Below, piece by piece: positions 1 to 12,124 of a stretch of 64,000 bases of DNA. The notes beneath the pieces are model-generated. The model was given only the letters and a program-made list of their open reading frames with translations, was not told the DNA's origin and searched no databases. Position numbers and translations under genes: made by a program. Source of the DNA: Campanula takesimana (Eukaryota > Streptophyta > Magnoliopsida > Asterales > Campanulaceae); NCBI GenBank assembly GCA_026119855.1, contig JAOWBW010000862.1, positions 310,001 to 374,000 on the forward strand, read 5' to 3'. How positions within the stretch are numbered: position 1 is the stretch's first letter; every line of letters begins with the position of its first letter.

Positions 1-1956
1 TCGCCTTTCCCGGGTGATAAGAAATCGAGCAATCATAATCCTTCAACAATTCCATCCATCGGCGCTGTCTATTATTCAACTCTTTCTGGGAGAAAAGGTA
101 CTTCAAACTCTTGCGATCGGTAAAAATCTCAAACTTCGCTCCATAAAGGTAATACTTCCATTTGTGCAACGCAAAGACTATCGCCGCCAACTCCATATCA
201 TGAGTCGGGTAATTCTGTTCACTCGGGGTCAACTTCCTCGAAGCATAAGCAATTACTTTCCCATTCTGGATCAACACACAACCCAAACCCTCTTTCGAAG
301 CGTCACTGTAAATCACTAGGCCATCGCTCCCATTAGGAAAAGTCAAGATCGGTGCGGTAGTCAACCTCTTCTTCAATTCCTCGAAACTCTCGTCACATTT
401 CTCGGTCCACACAAACGGAACATTCTTCCGGGTCAACTGAGTCATCGGAGTAGCAATCCTCGAAAACCCTTCAATAAATCTTCGGTAATACCCGGCTAAA
501 CCAAGAAAGCTTCTAATCTCTGTCACTGATTCGGGTCTCTTCCAATCTACTATGGCTTCAATCTTTGAAGGATCCACAGAAATCTCATCTTTAGACATCA
601 CATGACCCAGAAATGACACCTTCTCGAGCCAAAATTCGCATTTACTGAAGTTCGCAAATAATTTCCCCCTCGCAAGAACGTATAAAACTGTCCTCAAATG
701 ATGTTCATGCTCCTCTCGAGATTTCGAATAAACAAGAATGTCATCAATAAAAACCACCACGAACGAGTCAAGATAAGGATGGAAAACCCGGTTCATCAAA
801 TCCATAAATACGGCCGGCGCGTTAGTCAACCCAAACGGCATAACCAAGAACTCATAATGACCATAGCGAGTGCGAAAAGCAGTCTTCGGAATATCCTCCG
901 ATCTAACCTTCAACTGATGGTACCCACTCCTCAAATCAAGTTTAGAGAAAACCACGGACCCTTGAAGCTGATCAAATAAATCATCGATATGCGGTAGAGG
1001 ATACTTGTTCTTCACCGTAACCTGATTCAACTTTCTATAATCGATGCACAATCTTAACGAACCATCCTTCCGCACAAATAAAACCGGTGCTCCCCACGGG
1101 GAAACACTAGGGCGGATAAACCCTCGATCAAGCAACTCTTGCAACTGAACCTTTAACTCCTTCAACTCTGCGGGAGCTAACCTATAAGGTGCTTTCGAAA
1201 TTGGAGCCGTACCCGGCAAAAGATCTATACAAAACTCAATCTCACGATCGGGAGGCATATCATACTCGGTAGAGAAAACATCGGGAAATTCCCGAACTAC
1301 CCGAACACTATCAAAACTAGGGGATTCCTTCCTAGTATCAAGAACACTAGCCAAATACCCCTCACAACCACTATGAAATAATTTTCTCGCTTTCATAAAA
1401 GAAATTAAGCGAACCTTTCTACTCAGAGGACTAGCCTCAAACACAAATTTAGGCACACCGGGAATAGAAAAAGTAACAGTTTTCTTACGGCAATCAACGG
1501 AAGCATGAACTTGCTCAACCAATCCATACCCAAAATGACATCAAAGTCTTGGATAGGAAGAACTACCAAATCCGCACAAAGGACTCGACCACAAATAACC
1601 ACATCACAAGCACGAAAGACTCGATCGGAAATCAAGCATTCTCCTATAGGGGTCGACACCTCTAGCACGTACGGTAAAGACTCGAATGCAGCATTTAACA
1701 TGGAAGCAAATTGCACAGAAATGTATGAATGAGATGAGCCTGGATCTACTAACGCTCGCGCGCTCACATTAGACACAGAAACAATACCTCCAATAACGGA
1801 TGGATCATCGGTCGCTTGTTGTTGATTCATGGCATAAACTTTCCCTTGAACTTTGGGCTTCCCTGCGGCATCCCTTTTCTGACCCTGATTTGTACCAACT
1901 CCTGACCCGGATGCTTGTACTCTACCTCTCGGGCAATCTTTTACAAAGTGACCCAT
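1..1956 (-). pseudogene. pol: Family A copy 1 pol: protease, RT and part of RNase H, partial
   Basis: This is the pol part of a Ty3/gypsy polyprotein, read right to left. The protease frame (1423-1956) follows the gag frame in phase after a TAA codon and holds an aspartic-protease motif of DPGSSHSYIS type. It then shifts at about 1508, where one T of the sense strand is missing compared with element C. The RT frame continues from about 1522 to the window edge, with the catalytic FIDDILVY motif and the start of RNase H. Copy 1 keeps the base that copy 2 lost near 6990, so RT and RNase H stay in one frame here. It encodes cDNA synthesis functions and is cut off by the window start. Confidence 0.9.
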
Positions 1957-2883
1957 TTAACCACAATTGGTGCACCTTCCTTGCTTCTTCCAACAATGGT
2001 CTTCAGAATGACCTTCCTTTTGACAATACGAACAAAGCCTCCTAATTTGGCTCCCTTGGTTCCCGGAAGTGGTACCCGGGTTCCTTGGGATCGGTTGCCC
2101 TCGGAACTGAGATTGTCCCCCAAAGTTACCTCGATTATCAATCCTTGGTTGTGACTTGCCCTGCGCTCCTTGCTTACTCGAGTTAGCTACCTCGGTCTTC
2201 CTTTTATGTTCCCCAATATCTTGCTCTATCAAATAGGCTCGGTCCACCGCATCTTCGAATGTCACAATCCGTTGAGCAATCAGTTGAGTACGGATGGAGG
2301 TCTTCAATCCCCGAATAAACCTCATAGCATTTTGTTCCTCGGTCCTCACCAAATAGTCGCAATACCGGGCTAATTCTATGAACTTAGCCGAGTATTGTGC
2401 TATAGACAACACACCTTGCTCCAGGTTGAGTAGCTCGATCTCCTTTCGGTTCTGATCAACAACCGGAATGAAATGCTCCTTGAATTTACGCACAAACAAC
2501 TCCCACGCATACATCGTGTGAGTATCATCCCAACTAGCTTTAACACCTTTCCACCAATGCTCGGCGGCTCCCACAAGTTTATAAGCCGCGAACCGGACCT
2601 TGTCCTCATCCGAACACCCAAATACATCATAAATCTTCTCCATCGACTCAATCCACAACTCAGCCTTCCTTACATCGGGCTCCCTATTGAATTCAACCGG
2701 TTTCAACTTCAGAAATTGCTCCAATCCATAGCGGGGTGGTGCTTGTTCTACCCTCGGACCTTGATCATGTATGGCCTTCATGGCCGCCTCGAACATGCCT
2801 TGAAACATGGCACGTGCTTCTTCCCTTGTATCATTCTGATTCGGTGCCCCACTAGTACCTCCTCTGTTTCTTCTTCCAGACAT
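1957..2883 (-). pseudogene. gag: Family A copy 1 gag (capsid-nucleocapsid)
   Basis: This encodes the structural polyprotein that packages retrotransposon RNA. I place the start at the ATG at 2881-2883 (protein begins MSGRRNRGG). A retrotransposon-gag domain follows, with WIESMEK, AAEHWWKG and WELFVRKFKEHF segments, and then a CCHC knuckle (CSYCQKEGHSEDHC). The second knuckle is cut after CTNCG by TAA at 1957-1959, where element C has CAA. The frame continues in phase into the protease. The TAA is either a nonsense mutation (C to T) or, less likely, a readthrough stop. Copy 2 has the same stop. Confidence 0.92.
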
Positions 2884-2989
2884 TGAGAACAATTACCTGC
2901 ATAAAACATCAACCGTTAATCACTCCGCACACTACTACCCACCTAGGTCATACTAATCCACCTATACTTATAGATAGAGCTAATGCCAT

Positions 2990-3002
2990 GGCTCTGATAC
3001 CA
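2990..3002 (-). promoter_or_regulatory. Primer binding site, initiator tRNA-Met
   Basis: The minus strand reads TGGTATCAGAGCC two bases inside the LTR end. This matches the 3' end of plant initiator tRNA-Met, the usual primer of plant LTR elements. It fixes the polarity: the LTR at 3005 is the 5' LTR of internal copy 1. Confidence 0.93.
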
Positions 3003-3004
3003 AC

Positions 3005-5130
3005 TGTCGCGACCCCGGACCCCGCGGGCCCGAGACCGCGAGCTGGACGTCGACTCTAAGACTAAAACTCAGAAATACTGAAGTTAAAAATTTCATTTGA
3101 TACCAAAAGGTAAAGATCCAAAGTTTTACAAAACCAAGTTTGATAAAAACCAAATACAACTATCATAAACTTCCACAAGTTTATGCTTAACAAAATACAA
3201 TTACACAATTCTTAGTGACGTCATTGTTTGGTACAACTATCCCAAAATGGTTACACATTTACATAATGTAAACCAACCTATATCAACTTTCCCCAAAAGA
3301 ATGGATCCACACTCGACGTCCTCTTTCTCGTGATCAGCGAGACTATTCCTTAGCACCTGGGGGGGGGTTAAGGAAAAACAAAGATAAAAGAAAAGGGGGT
3401 GAGATAAATCTCAATAAGTTACTAATGCAACTACATGACATGCTATGATGCAAGAAGCAATAATAAATATCACATAGCACATAGCATTTATCACATAACA
3501 GATAGCAGCGGAAATAAACACATAACAAAGGATATAGCCAAGGTTTTCCAAACCGGAACATCCAAATAAAGGATCGCTGCGCAGCTTCAATAGTCAACAA
3601 ATCATCATCTTCATAATAGCATGAAAGCCGAAGAGAAAACCCCGGTACCGGAACCAATAACCAATGAAGTGTCACAAGGGACGGGAGACATGCCACAAAG
3701 TCATGCTCCAAGAAGCTAAAATGCACACAAAGGAGCTAGCTCTTCTCACATCCAAGGCCAATCTGGAGGAGGGTAATAATGGGGCAAAACAATGGTCAAC
3801 ATCACAATGGACTTGGCCGTGCCATCATAATATTTCGCATCGCCCAAACACACACAAAATACCAGCTGGACTTTCACGTAAAAGCTAAGTAATAAAATAC
3901 TAGCACGATAAACAACAAGGGATTCCAAAGTAGGGAATCATACCAAAGAATCACCAAGAAGATGAAATGAACCAACGATACACAATAAGGGTGCTCCAAA
4001 GTCCAAATTAACAATTAATGAATTTCAAACACAAACTTGATCACAAATGACCCAATTCTATCACTAAAACGTACTACAATGTTCACTAAGGTCAACTAGA
4101 AGGACACCCAAGACTTAGATCAAAACGCGTTCTTCAATCACACAAATTAACAAAATGTAAACTTTCAGGGGTTCTGTGCGGCCGCCCAAAGTGGACTGTG
4201 CGGTCGCCCAAAAGCCTCAAAACAAGAACAAAAGCTTTCAGATAGATGTGCGGTCGCCCAGACATTTTTATGCGGCCGCCCAATCTTCTGAATCGCCAGA
4301 AATCGGGAAGAACAACATGGGTTCTTCCATTTTTATACCCAAAACACATTTCCACCAAAATCCAACATTCCAACTAGCATACTAATGTACCAAAACAACT
4401 TATAAGTCTAAAAAGACTCATACAACAACATTTAACAACCAAAATCAAGAATCAAACCCAACATTCAAGATTTCACCATTTTTTATCAAAACCCAAAATA
4501 AATTCTCAATAAATTCAAAACCCAACCAAACTTCAAATATAACACATCAAACATCAAATAAACATGATATACACTTTTTAGCATCAAAATGGGGGAAAAG
4601 TAACTTACTTGGATTTTCTCAAAGTTGATGGATTTCGATTCTTTTTGGCTTCCTACGATCCTATCGACGATCTAAACATGTTTCACGTTTTAAGAAATGA
4701 GAGAAGATGAGAGGAAGAGGAAGTAAATGAAGAGAGAAGGAAGAGAGAAAAAGCTTACCAAATGGAGGAGAGAGAGAGAGAGAGAGTTTCCAGGGAGAGA
4801 GAGATGGAGGGAGGTGGAGTGTATGAGGGAGAAGGAGGTGAGGGAAGGAGTAGGGAGGGAGTAGGGAATGATTTAAAAGATTACACTTAGGCCCCCTCCA
4901 CTACACTACTAACACAAATGCTACACTCCCTACTAACAATTAAGACCCAACAATATTACACTAGCACAAATGACTCAATTAAAATGCTAAGCATAAATAT
5001 TATAACACATAAATTGCACACATAAATATTTAAATAAATAATAATTTAAATAAATAAATAAGCAAATAATTAAAATAAAAAAAATCATTTAATTACTAAT
5101 AAAATAGAGCCTAGATTTCGGGTCGTGACA
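3005..5130 (-). repeat. Family A LTR, complete, shared by two internal regions
   Basis: It begins TGTCGCGACC and ends GGTCGTGACA on the plus strand (2126 bp). In element sense it has an AT-rich start, a TATA-like TTTTAAAT stretch followed by CT-rich DNA, GTAAG candidate donors, a cluster of GC boxes at 4175-4282, the island AAGTCCAGCTGG, and a C-rich run before CAG. It has a primer site on its left and a purine tract on its right, so it terminates both neighbouring internal regions. It differs from the copy at 9767 by a G-run of 9 versus 10 and a T/G difference near 4486. Confidence 0.94.
4175..4282 (-). repeat. GC-box cluster, family A LTR (22-50-22 spacing)
   Basis: Four 14-bp boxes start at 4175, 4197, 4247 and 4269: TGTGCGGCCGCCCA, TGTGCGGTCGCCCA twice, and TATGCGGCCGCCCA. 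They sit in AT-rich LTR sequence. The spacing is 22, 50 and 22 bp. The same cluster recurs at about 10938-11045. Function unknown. Confidence 0.9.
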
Positions 5131-5147
5131 TTCACTCCCCCTTAAAG
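5131..5147 (-). promoter_or_regulatory. Polypurine tract, family A copy 2
   Basis: The minus strand reads CTTTAAGGGGGAGTGAA directly against the LTR end. This is the expected primer for plus-strand synthesis, and it marks the LTR at 3005-5130 as the 3' LTR of the second internal region. Confidence 0.9.
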
Positions 5148-5179
5148 AAAATTCGACCCGAATTTTAACGAGACTCACC

Positions 5180-6709
5180 TTAAACAAAAAGCCACGGAAA
5201 TTTCCTCTCGATCTCATCACGAAGCTCCCAAGTCGACTCCTCGATATTATGATTCCTCCAAAGGACTCTAACCAACGCAATGCTTTTGCTCCTCAACTCT
5301 TGGACTTTGGAATCTAAGATCCGAACCGGTCGTTCCTCATAAGTCATATCGGGCTCAATATCCTCCGGTACCCTCGGTAACACGTGAGACGGATCATGAA
5401 CATACTTCCGAAGCATAGAAACGTGGAACACGTTGTGCAACCGGTCCAAAGATGGCGGTAACGCAAGACGATACGCTAGAAGTCCAACCTTTCCCAAAAT
5501 CTCAAACGGACCAATAAACCTCGGAGCCAATTTACCCTTCTTCCCGAACCTACGAATACCCACATTCAGAGATACTTTCAAGAATACCAAATCACCAATC
5601 TGAAAACTAAGATCTCGCCTTCGGTTGTCTGCGTAGCTCTTATGTCGACTCTGGGCTGTCTTCAATCTATCCCGGATAACTTTAACCTTTTCAACTGAAT
5701 CCTGAAGCAAATCAATACCCAAAACATTCGCTTCACCAACCTCATCCCAACAAACAGGCGATCTACACTTCCTTCCATACAAAGCCTCAAACGGTGCCAT
5801 CTCGATACTAGCCTGATAACTGTTGTTGTAAGAGAACTCCACTAACGGTAGGTGCGAATCCCAAGAATCAGAAAAGTCTATCGCACAAGCTCGCAACATA
5901 TCCTCAAGAATCTGAATAGTCCTCTCGGACTGACCGTCGGTCTGAGGATGAAAAGCTGTACTGAATCGCAAATCTGTACCCAAAGCTTCCTGAAACGCCT
6001 TCCAGAACCTAGAAGTAAACCTCGGGTCTCGATCTGACACAATACTAACCGGAACCCCATGCAATCTAACAATCTCATCAATGAAAAGGGTCGCAAGCTT
6101 CTCCATCGAATATCTGATATCAATAGGCAAGAAATGGGCACTCTTGGTCAATCTATCCACTATTACCCAAACACTGTCATACTTCCTACGGGTACGAGGT
6201 AGTCCCGTAACGAAATCCGTAGTCACATGCTCCCATTTCCACTCGGGAATCTCTAACGGCTGAAGTAATCCCGCGGGTCTCTGATGCTCGGCTTTGACCT
6301 GTTGACACGTTAAACACCTCGATACATACTCGGCTATTTCCCTTTTCATATTAATCCACCAAAATTGTTGCTTCAAATCCTGATACATCTTCGTACTACC
6401 CGGATGAATAGTATACCTCGATTTGTGACCCTCATCTAAAACTTGCCTCTTTATTCCACCAATATCGGGTACGCACAAACGACCACGGAAAGTCAAAACT
6501 CCACCCGAGCTCAATGAAAAATCCTCAAAATTCTTTTCCTTCAATTTACCCATTACCCTCACCAACTCGGGATCTTCTTTCTGAGCTTCCTTTATCCTCT
6601 GAATTAGGGTCGGAGATACCCTAATATTCGCAAAAATAGCCCCATGTCTCGATTCACGAGGAGACCAATCTCGAACATCCTCGAACATCCTCAAGCATTT
6701 TCCATTCAC
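5180..6709 (-). pseudogene. pol: Family A copy 2 integrase with C-terminal chromodomain
   Basis: This encodes the integrase that inserts the cDNA into the genome. An HHCC zinc finger (IHPGSTKMYQDL, then CLTCQQVKAEHQ) comes first. The DDE core shows TTDFVTGLP, VSDRDPRF and GQSERTIQ. Next is the GPFEILGKVG segment, and the tail (YEERPVRILD, VRVLWRNH, ESTWELR) matches the divergent chromodomain of the Tekay clade. The 509-residue frame is open, but it is separated from RNase H by a 10-bp duplication (TCGAACATCC twice, 6671-6690) that shifts the frame. The domain looks intact, but the polyprotein is not. Confidence 0.92.
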
Positions 6710-8284
6710 GAACCATCATCGAAGCCACATAAGACTTTCTACTAATCGCATCTGCTACCACATTCGCCTTTCCCGGGTGATAAGAAATCGAGCAATCATA
6801 ATCCTTCAACAATTCCATCCATCGGCGCTGTCTATTATTCAACTCTTTCTGGGAGAAAAGGTACTTCAAACTCTTGCGATCGGTAAAAATCTCAAACTTC
6901 GCTCCATAAAGGTAATACTTCCATTTGTGCAACGCAAAGACTATCGCCGCCAACTCCATATCATGAGTCGGGTAATTCTGTTCACTCGGGTCAACTTCCT
7001 CGAAGCATAAGCAATTACTTTCCCATTCTGGATCAACACACAACCCAAACCCTCTTTCGAAGCGTCACTGTAAATCACTAGGCCATCGCTCCCATTAGGA
7101 AAAGTCAAGATCGGTGCGGTAGTCAACCTCTTCTTCAATTCCTCGAAACTCTCGTCACATTTCTCGGTCCACACAAACGGAACATTCTTCCGGGTCAACT
7201 GAGTCATCGGAGTAGCAATCCTCGAAAACCCTTCAATAAATCTTCGGTAATACCCGGCTAAACCAAGAAAGCTTCTAATCTCTGTCACTGATTCGGGTCT
7301 CTTCCAATCTACTATGGCTTCAATCTTTGAAGGATCCACAGAAATCTCATCTTTAGACATCACATGACCCAGAAATGACACCTTCTCGAGCCAAAATTCG
7401 CATTTACTGAAGTTCGCAAATAATTTCCCCCTCGCAAGAACGTATAAAACTGTCCTCAAATGATGTTCATGCTCCTCTCGAGATTTCGAATAAACAAGAA
7501 TGTCATCAATAAAAACCACCACGAACGAGTCAAGATAAGGATGGAAAACCCGGTTCATCAAATCCATAAATACGGCCGGCGCGTTAGTCAACCCAAACGG
7601 CATAACCAAGAACTCATAATGACCATAGCGAGTGCGAAAAGCAGTCTTCGGAATATCCTCCGATCTAACCTTCAACTGATGGTACCCACTCCTCAAATCA
7701 AGTTTAGAGAAAACCACGGACCCTTGAAGCTGATCAAATAAATCATCGATATGCGGTAGAGGATACTTGTTCTTCACCGTAACCTGATTCAACTTTCTAT
7801 AATCGATGCACAATCTTAACGAACCATCCTTCCGCACAAATAAAACCGGTGCTCCCCACGGGGAAACACTAGGGCGGATAAACCCTCGATCAAGCAACTC
7901 TTGCAACTGAACCTTTAACTCCTTCAACTCTGCGGGAGCTAACCTATAAGGTGCTTTCGAAATTGGAGCCGTACCCGGCAAAAGATCTATACAAAACTCA
8001 ATCTCACGATCGGGAGGCATATCATACTCGGTAGAGAAAACATCGGGAAATTCCCGAACTACCCGAACACTATCAAAACTAGGGGATTCCTTCCTAGTAT
8101 CAAGAACACTAGCCAAATACCCCTCACAACCACTATGAAATAATTTTCTCGCTTTCATAAAAGAAATTAAGCGAACCTTTCTACTCAGAGGACTAGCCTC
8201 AAACACAAATTTAGGCACACCGGGAATAGAAAAAGTAACAGTTTTCTTACGGCAATCAACGGAAGCATGAACTTGCTCAACCAA
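6671..8284 (-). pseudogene. pol: Family A copy 2 reverse transcriptase and RNase H
   Basis: The RT frame (6941-8284) carries LDLRSGYHQL, TRYGHYEFLVMPFGLTNAP and the catalytic FIDDILVY motif. The connection domain and the start of RNase H (VIYSDASKEGLGCVL) follow. A private one-base deletion of a G near 6990 ends the frame early. The RNase H remainder runs in another frame (6654-7043, with FEIFTDRKSLKYL) up to the 10-bp duplication at 6671-6690. Copy 1 and element C keep the longer G run, so the deletion arose after the tandem duplication. It cannot make an intact polyprotein. Confidence 0.92.
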
Positions 8285-8718
8285 TCCATACCCAAAATGA
8301 CATCAAAGTCTTGGATAGGAAGAACTACCAAATCCGCACAAAGGACTCGACCACAAATAACCACATCACAAGCACGAAAGACTCGATCGGAAATCAAGCA
8401 TTCTCCTATAGGGGTCGACACCTCTAGCACGTACGGTAAAGACTCGAATGCAGCATTTAACATGGAAGCAAATTGCACAGAAATGTATGAATGAGATGAG
8501 CCTGGATCTACTAACGCTCGCGCGCTCACATTAGACACAGAAACAATACCTCCAATAACGGATGGATCATCGGTCGCTTGTTGTTGATTCATGGCATAAA
8601 CTTTCCCTTGAACTTTGGGCTTCCCTGCGGCATCCCTTTTCTGACCCTGATTTGTACCAACTCCTGACCCGGATGCTTGTACTCTACCTCTCGGGCAATC
8701 TTTTACAAAGTGACCCAT
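8185..8718 (-). pseudogene. pol: Family A copy 2 aspartic protease
   Basis: This is the retropepsin-like protease that cleaves the polyprotein. It starts after the gag TAA with the end of the second CCHC knuckle (MGHFVKDCPRG). A linker and the catalytic segment ALVDPGSSHSYISV follow. The frame then runs to DFDVILGMDWLSKF, where a missing T near 8270 shifts it out of the RT frame. The tail after that point is out-of-frame read-through. Copy 1 has the same lesion, so it predates the duplication. Confidence 0.9.
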
Positions 8719-9645
8719 TTAACCACAATTGGTGCACCTTCCTTGCTTCTTCCAACAATGGTCTTCAGAATGACCTTCCTTTTGACAATACGAACAAAGC
8801 CTCCTAATTTGGCTCCCTTGGTTCCCGGAAGTGGTACCCGGGTTCCTTGGGATCGGTTGCCCTCGGAACTGAGATTGTCCCCCAAAGTTACCTCGATTAT
8901 CAATCCTTGGTTGTGACTTGCCCTGCGCTCCTTGCTTACTCGAGTTAGCTACCTCGGTCTTCCTTTTATGTTCCCCAATATCTTGCTCTATCAAATAGGC
9001 TCGGTCCACCGCATCTTCGAATGTCACAATCCGTTGAGCAATCAGTTGAGTACGGATGGAGGTCTTCAATCCCCGAATAAACCTCATAGCATTTTGTTCC
9101 TCGGTCCTCACCAAATAGTCGCAATACCGGGCTAATTCTATGAACTTAGCCGAGTATTGTGCTATAGACAACACACCTTGCTCCAGGTTGAGTAGCTCGA
9201 TCTCCTTTCGGTTCTGATCAACAACCGGAATGAAATGCTCCTTGAATTTACGCACAAACAACTCCCACGCATACATCGTGTGAGTATCATCCCAACTAGC
9301 TTTAACACCTTTCCACCAATGCTCGGCGGCTCCCACAAGTTTATAAGCCGCGAACCGGACCTTGTCCTCATCCGAACACCCAAATACATCATAAATCTTC
9401 TCCATCGACTCAATCCACAACTCAGCCTTCCTTACATCGGGCTCCCTATTGAATTCAACCGGTTTCAACTTCAGAAATTGCTCCAATCCATAGCGGGGTG
9501 GTGCTTGTTCTACCCTCGGACCTTGATCATGTATGGCCTTCATGGCCGCCTCGAACATGCCTTGAAACATGGCACGTGCTTCTTCCCTTGTATCATTCTG
9601 ATTCGGTGCCCCACTAGTACCTCCTCTGTTTCTTCTTCCAGACAT
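8719..9645 (-). pseudogene. gag: Family A copy 2 gag
   Basis: The encoded protein is the same as in copy 1 at 1957-2883, with the start at the ATG at 9643-9645. The capsid domain and first CCHC knuckle are present, and TAA at 8719-8721 interrupts the second knuckle. The sense strand upstream reads GTTTTATGCAGGTA, a good splice-acceptor context a few bases before the start. Confidence 0.92.
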
Positions 9646-9751
9646 TGAGAACAATTACCTGCATAAAACATCAACCGTTAATCACTCCGCACACTACTAC
9701 CCACCTAGGTCATACTAATCCACCTATACTTATAGATAGAGCTAATGCCAT

Positions 9752-9764
9752 GGCTCTGATACCA
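9752..9764 (-). promoter_or_regulatory. Primer binding site, initiator tRNA-Met (copy 2)
   Basis: This is an identical copy of the site at 2990-3002, next to the LTR at 9767. The minus strand reads TGGTATCAGAGCC. Confidence 0.93.
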
Positions 9765-9766
9765 AC

Positions 9767-11640
9767 TGTCGCGACCCCGGACCCCGCGGGCCCGAGACCG
9801 CGAGCTGGACGTCGACTCTAAGACTAAAACTCAGAAATACTGAAGTTAAAAATTTCATTTGATACCAAAAGGTAAAGATCCAAAGTTTTACAAAACCAAG
9901 TTTGATAAAAACCAAATACAACTATCATAAACTTCCACAAGTTTATGCTTAACAAAATACAATTACACAATTCTTAGTGACGTCATTGTTTGGTACAACT
10001 ATCCCAAAATGGTTACACATTTACATAATGTAAACCAACCTATATCAACTTTCCCCAAAAGAATGGATCCACACTCGACGTCCTCTTTCTCGTGATCAGC
10101 GAGACTATTCCTTAGCACCTGGGGGGGGGGTTAAGGAAAAACAAAGATAAAAGAAAAGGGGGTGAGATAAATCTCAATAAGTTACTAATGCAACTACATG
10201 ACATGCTATGATGCAAGAAGCAATAATAAATATCACATAGCACATAGCATTTATCACATAACAGATAGCAGCGGAAATAAACACATAACAAAGGATATAG
10301 CCAAGGTTTTCCAAACCGGAACATCCAAATAAAGGATCGCTGCGCAGCTTCAATAGTCAACAAATCATCATCTTCATAATAGCATGAAAGCCGAAGAGAA
10401 AACCCCGGTACCGGAACCAATAACCAATGAAGTGTCACAAGGGACGGGAGACATGCCACAAAGTCATGCTCCAAGAAGCTAAAATGCACACAAAGGAGCT
10501 AGCTCTTCTCACATCCAAGGCCAATCTGGAGGAGGGTAATAATGGGGCAAAACAATGGTCAACATCACAATGGACTTGGCCGTGCCATCATAATATTTCG
10601 CATCGCCCAAACACACACAAAATACCAGCTGGACTTTCACGTAAAAGCTAAGTAATAAAATACTAGCACGATAAACAACAAGGGATTCCAAAGTAGGGAA
10701 TCATACCAAAGAATCACCAAGAAGATGAAATGAACCAACGATACACAATAAGGGTGCTCCAAAGTCCAAATTAACAATTAATGAATTTCAAACACAAACT
10801 TGATCACAAATGACCCAATTCTATCACTAAAACGTACTACAATGTTCACTAAGGTCAACTAGAAGGACACCCAAGACTTAGATCAAAACGCGTTCTTCAA
10901 TCACACAAATTAACAAAATGTAAACTTTCAGGGGTTCTGTGCGGCCGCCCAAAGTGGACTGTGCGGTCGCCCAAAAGCCTCAAAACAAGAACAAAAGCTT
11001 TCAGATAGATGTGCGGTCGCCCAGACATTTTTATGCGGCCGCCCAATCTTCTGAATCGCCAGAAATCGGGAAGAACAACATGGGTTCTTCCATTTTTATA
11101 CCCAAAACACATTTCCACCAAAATCCAACATTCCAACTAGCATACTAATGTACCAAAACAACTTATAAGTCTAAAAAGACTCATACAACAACATTTAACA
11201 ACCAAAATCAAGAATCAAACCCAACATTCAAGATTTCACCATTTTTGATCAAAACCCAAAATAAATTCTCAATAAATTCAAAACCCAACCAAACTTCAAA
11301 TATAACACATCAAACATCAAATAAACATGATATACACTTTTTAGCATCAAAATGGGGGAAAAGTAACTTACTTGGATTTTCTCAAAGTTGATGGATTTCG
11401 ATTCTTTTTGGCTTCCTACGATCCTATCGACGATCTAAACATGTTTCACGTTTTAAGAAATGAGAGAAGATGAGAGGAAGAGGAAGTAAATGAAGAGAGA
11501 AGGAAGAGAGAAAAAGCTTACCAAATGGAGGAGAGAGAGAGAGAGAGAGTTTCCAGGGAGAGAGAGATGGAGGGAGGTGGAGTGTATGAGGGAGAAGGAG
11601 GTGAGGGAAGGAGTAGGGAGGGAGTAGGGAATGATTTAAA
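9767..11640 (-). repeat. Family A LTR, truncated at the A/B junction
   Basis: This matches the LTR at 3005-5130 almost base for base from TGTCGCGACC to GATTTAAA at 11640. The element-sense start of the LTR (about 250 bp: U3 start and AT-rich region) is missing. It still carries the GC-box cluster at about 10938-11045 and the GA-rich tract. It acts as 5' LTR for internal copy 2 but cannot be a normal 3' LTR. Confidence 0.92.
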
Positions 11641-11649
11641 GGAGTAGGG
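11641..11649. other. Junction with 9-bp filler between families A and B
   Basis: LTR A ends at GATTTAAA. GGAGTAGGG follows, then B gag sequence begins TGTATTAG. The filler copies GGAGTAGGG found just upstream in LTR A, and TAGGG is shared with B at 18374-18378. This is the signature of templated end joining or template switching. Confidence 0.85.
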
Positions 11650-12019
11650 TGTATTAGTCTCGTCCCAACTTGCTTTAATCCCTTTCCACCAATGTTCGGC
11701 GGCACCCACAAGTTTATAGGCCGCAAATCGGACCTTATCCTCACCAGTGCAACCAAAGACATCGTAAATTTTCTCCATTGATTCAATCCATAGCTCGGCC
11801 TTCTTCACATCGGGTTCCCCATTATACTCCGTCGGTTTCAGTTTCAAGAATTGCTCCAACCATATCGGGTGGTGGTGCTTCCTCTACTCTCGGCCCTTGG
11901 TCATGAATAGCCTTCATGGCCGCCTCAAACATACCCTGAAACATTGCACGGGCTTCATCTCTTGTTTCATTCTGATTTGAATTTCGGGCGTTACCTTCAC
12001 CACTTCTTCTTCTAGCCAT
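11650..12019 (-). pseudogene. gag: Family B gag, N-terminal fragment
   Basis: This is the start of a Tekay gag from the ATG at 12017-12019 (MARRRSGEGNARNSNQNETR), cut at the A/B junction. It matches 18379-18748 closely, including a frameshift after VEEAPPP that moves the rest of the capsid domain into another frame. It is what remains of a further B element whose 5' LTR is 12140-14239. The rest of that element is gone. Confidence 0.88.
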
Positions 12020-12124
12020 GTTGAAAAAATACCTGCATAAAACATCAACCGTTACTCACTCCGAACACAACTACCCTCCTAGGTCATACTAGTCCACCTA
12101 TACTTAAACTTAGAGCTAAACCAT

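Noticed and set aside
2990..3002. tRNA gene fragment
   Set aside because: Only the primer-complementary bases are present, at the LTR border, in every family; these are primer binding sites.
4175..4282. GC boxes read as restriction-site artefacts (NotI-like GCGGCCGC) or vector
   Set aside because: They occur with variants in many LTR copies and families at fixed spacing; no vector sequence adjoins.
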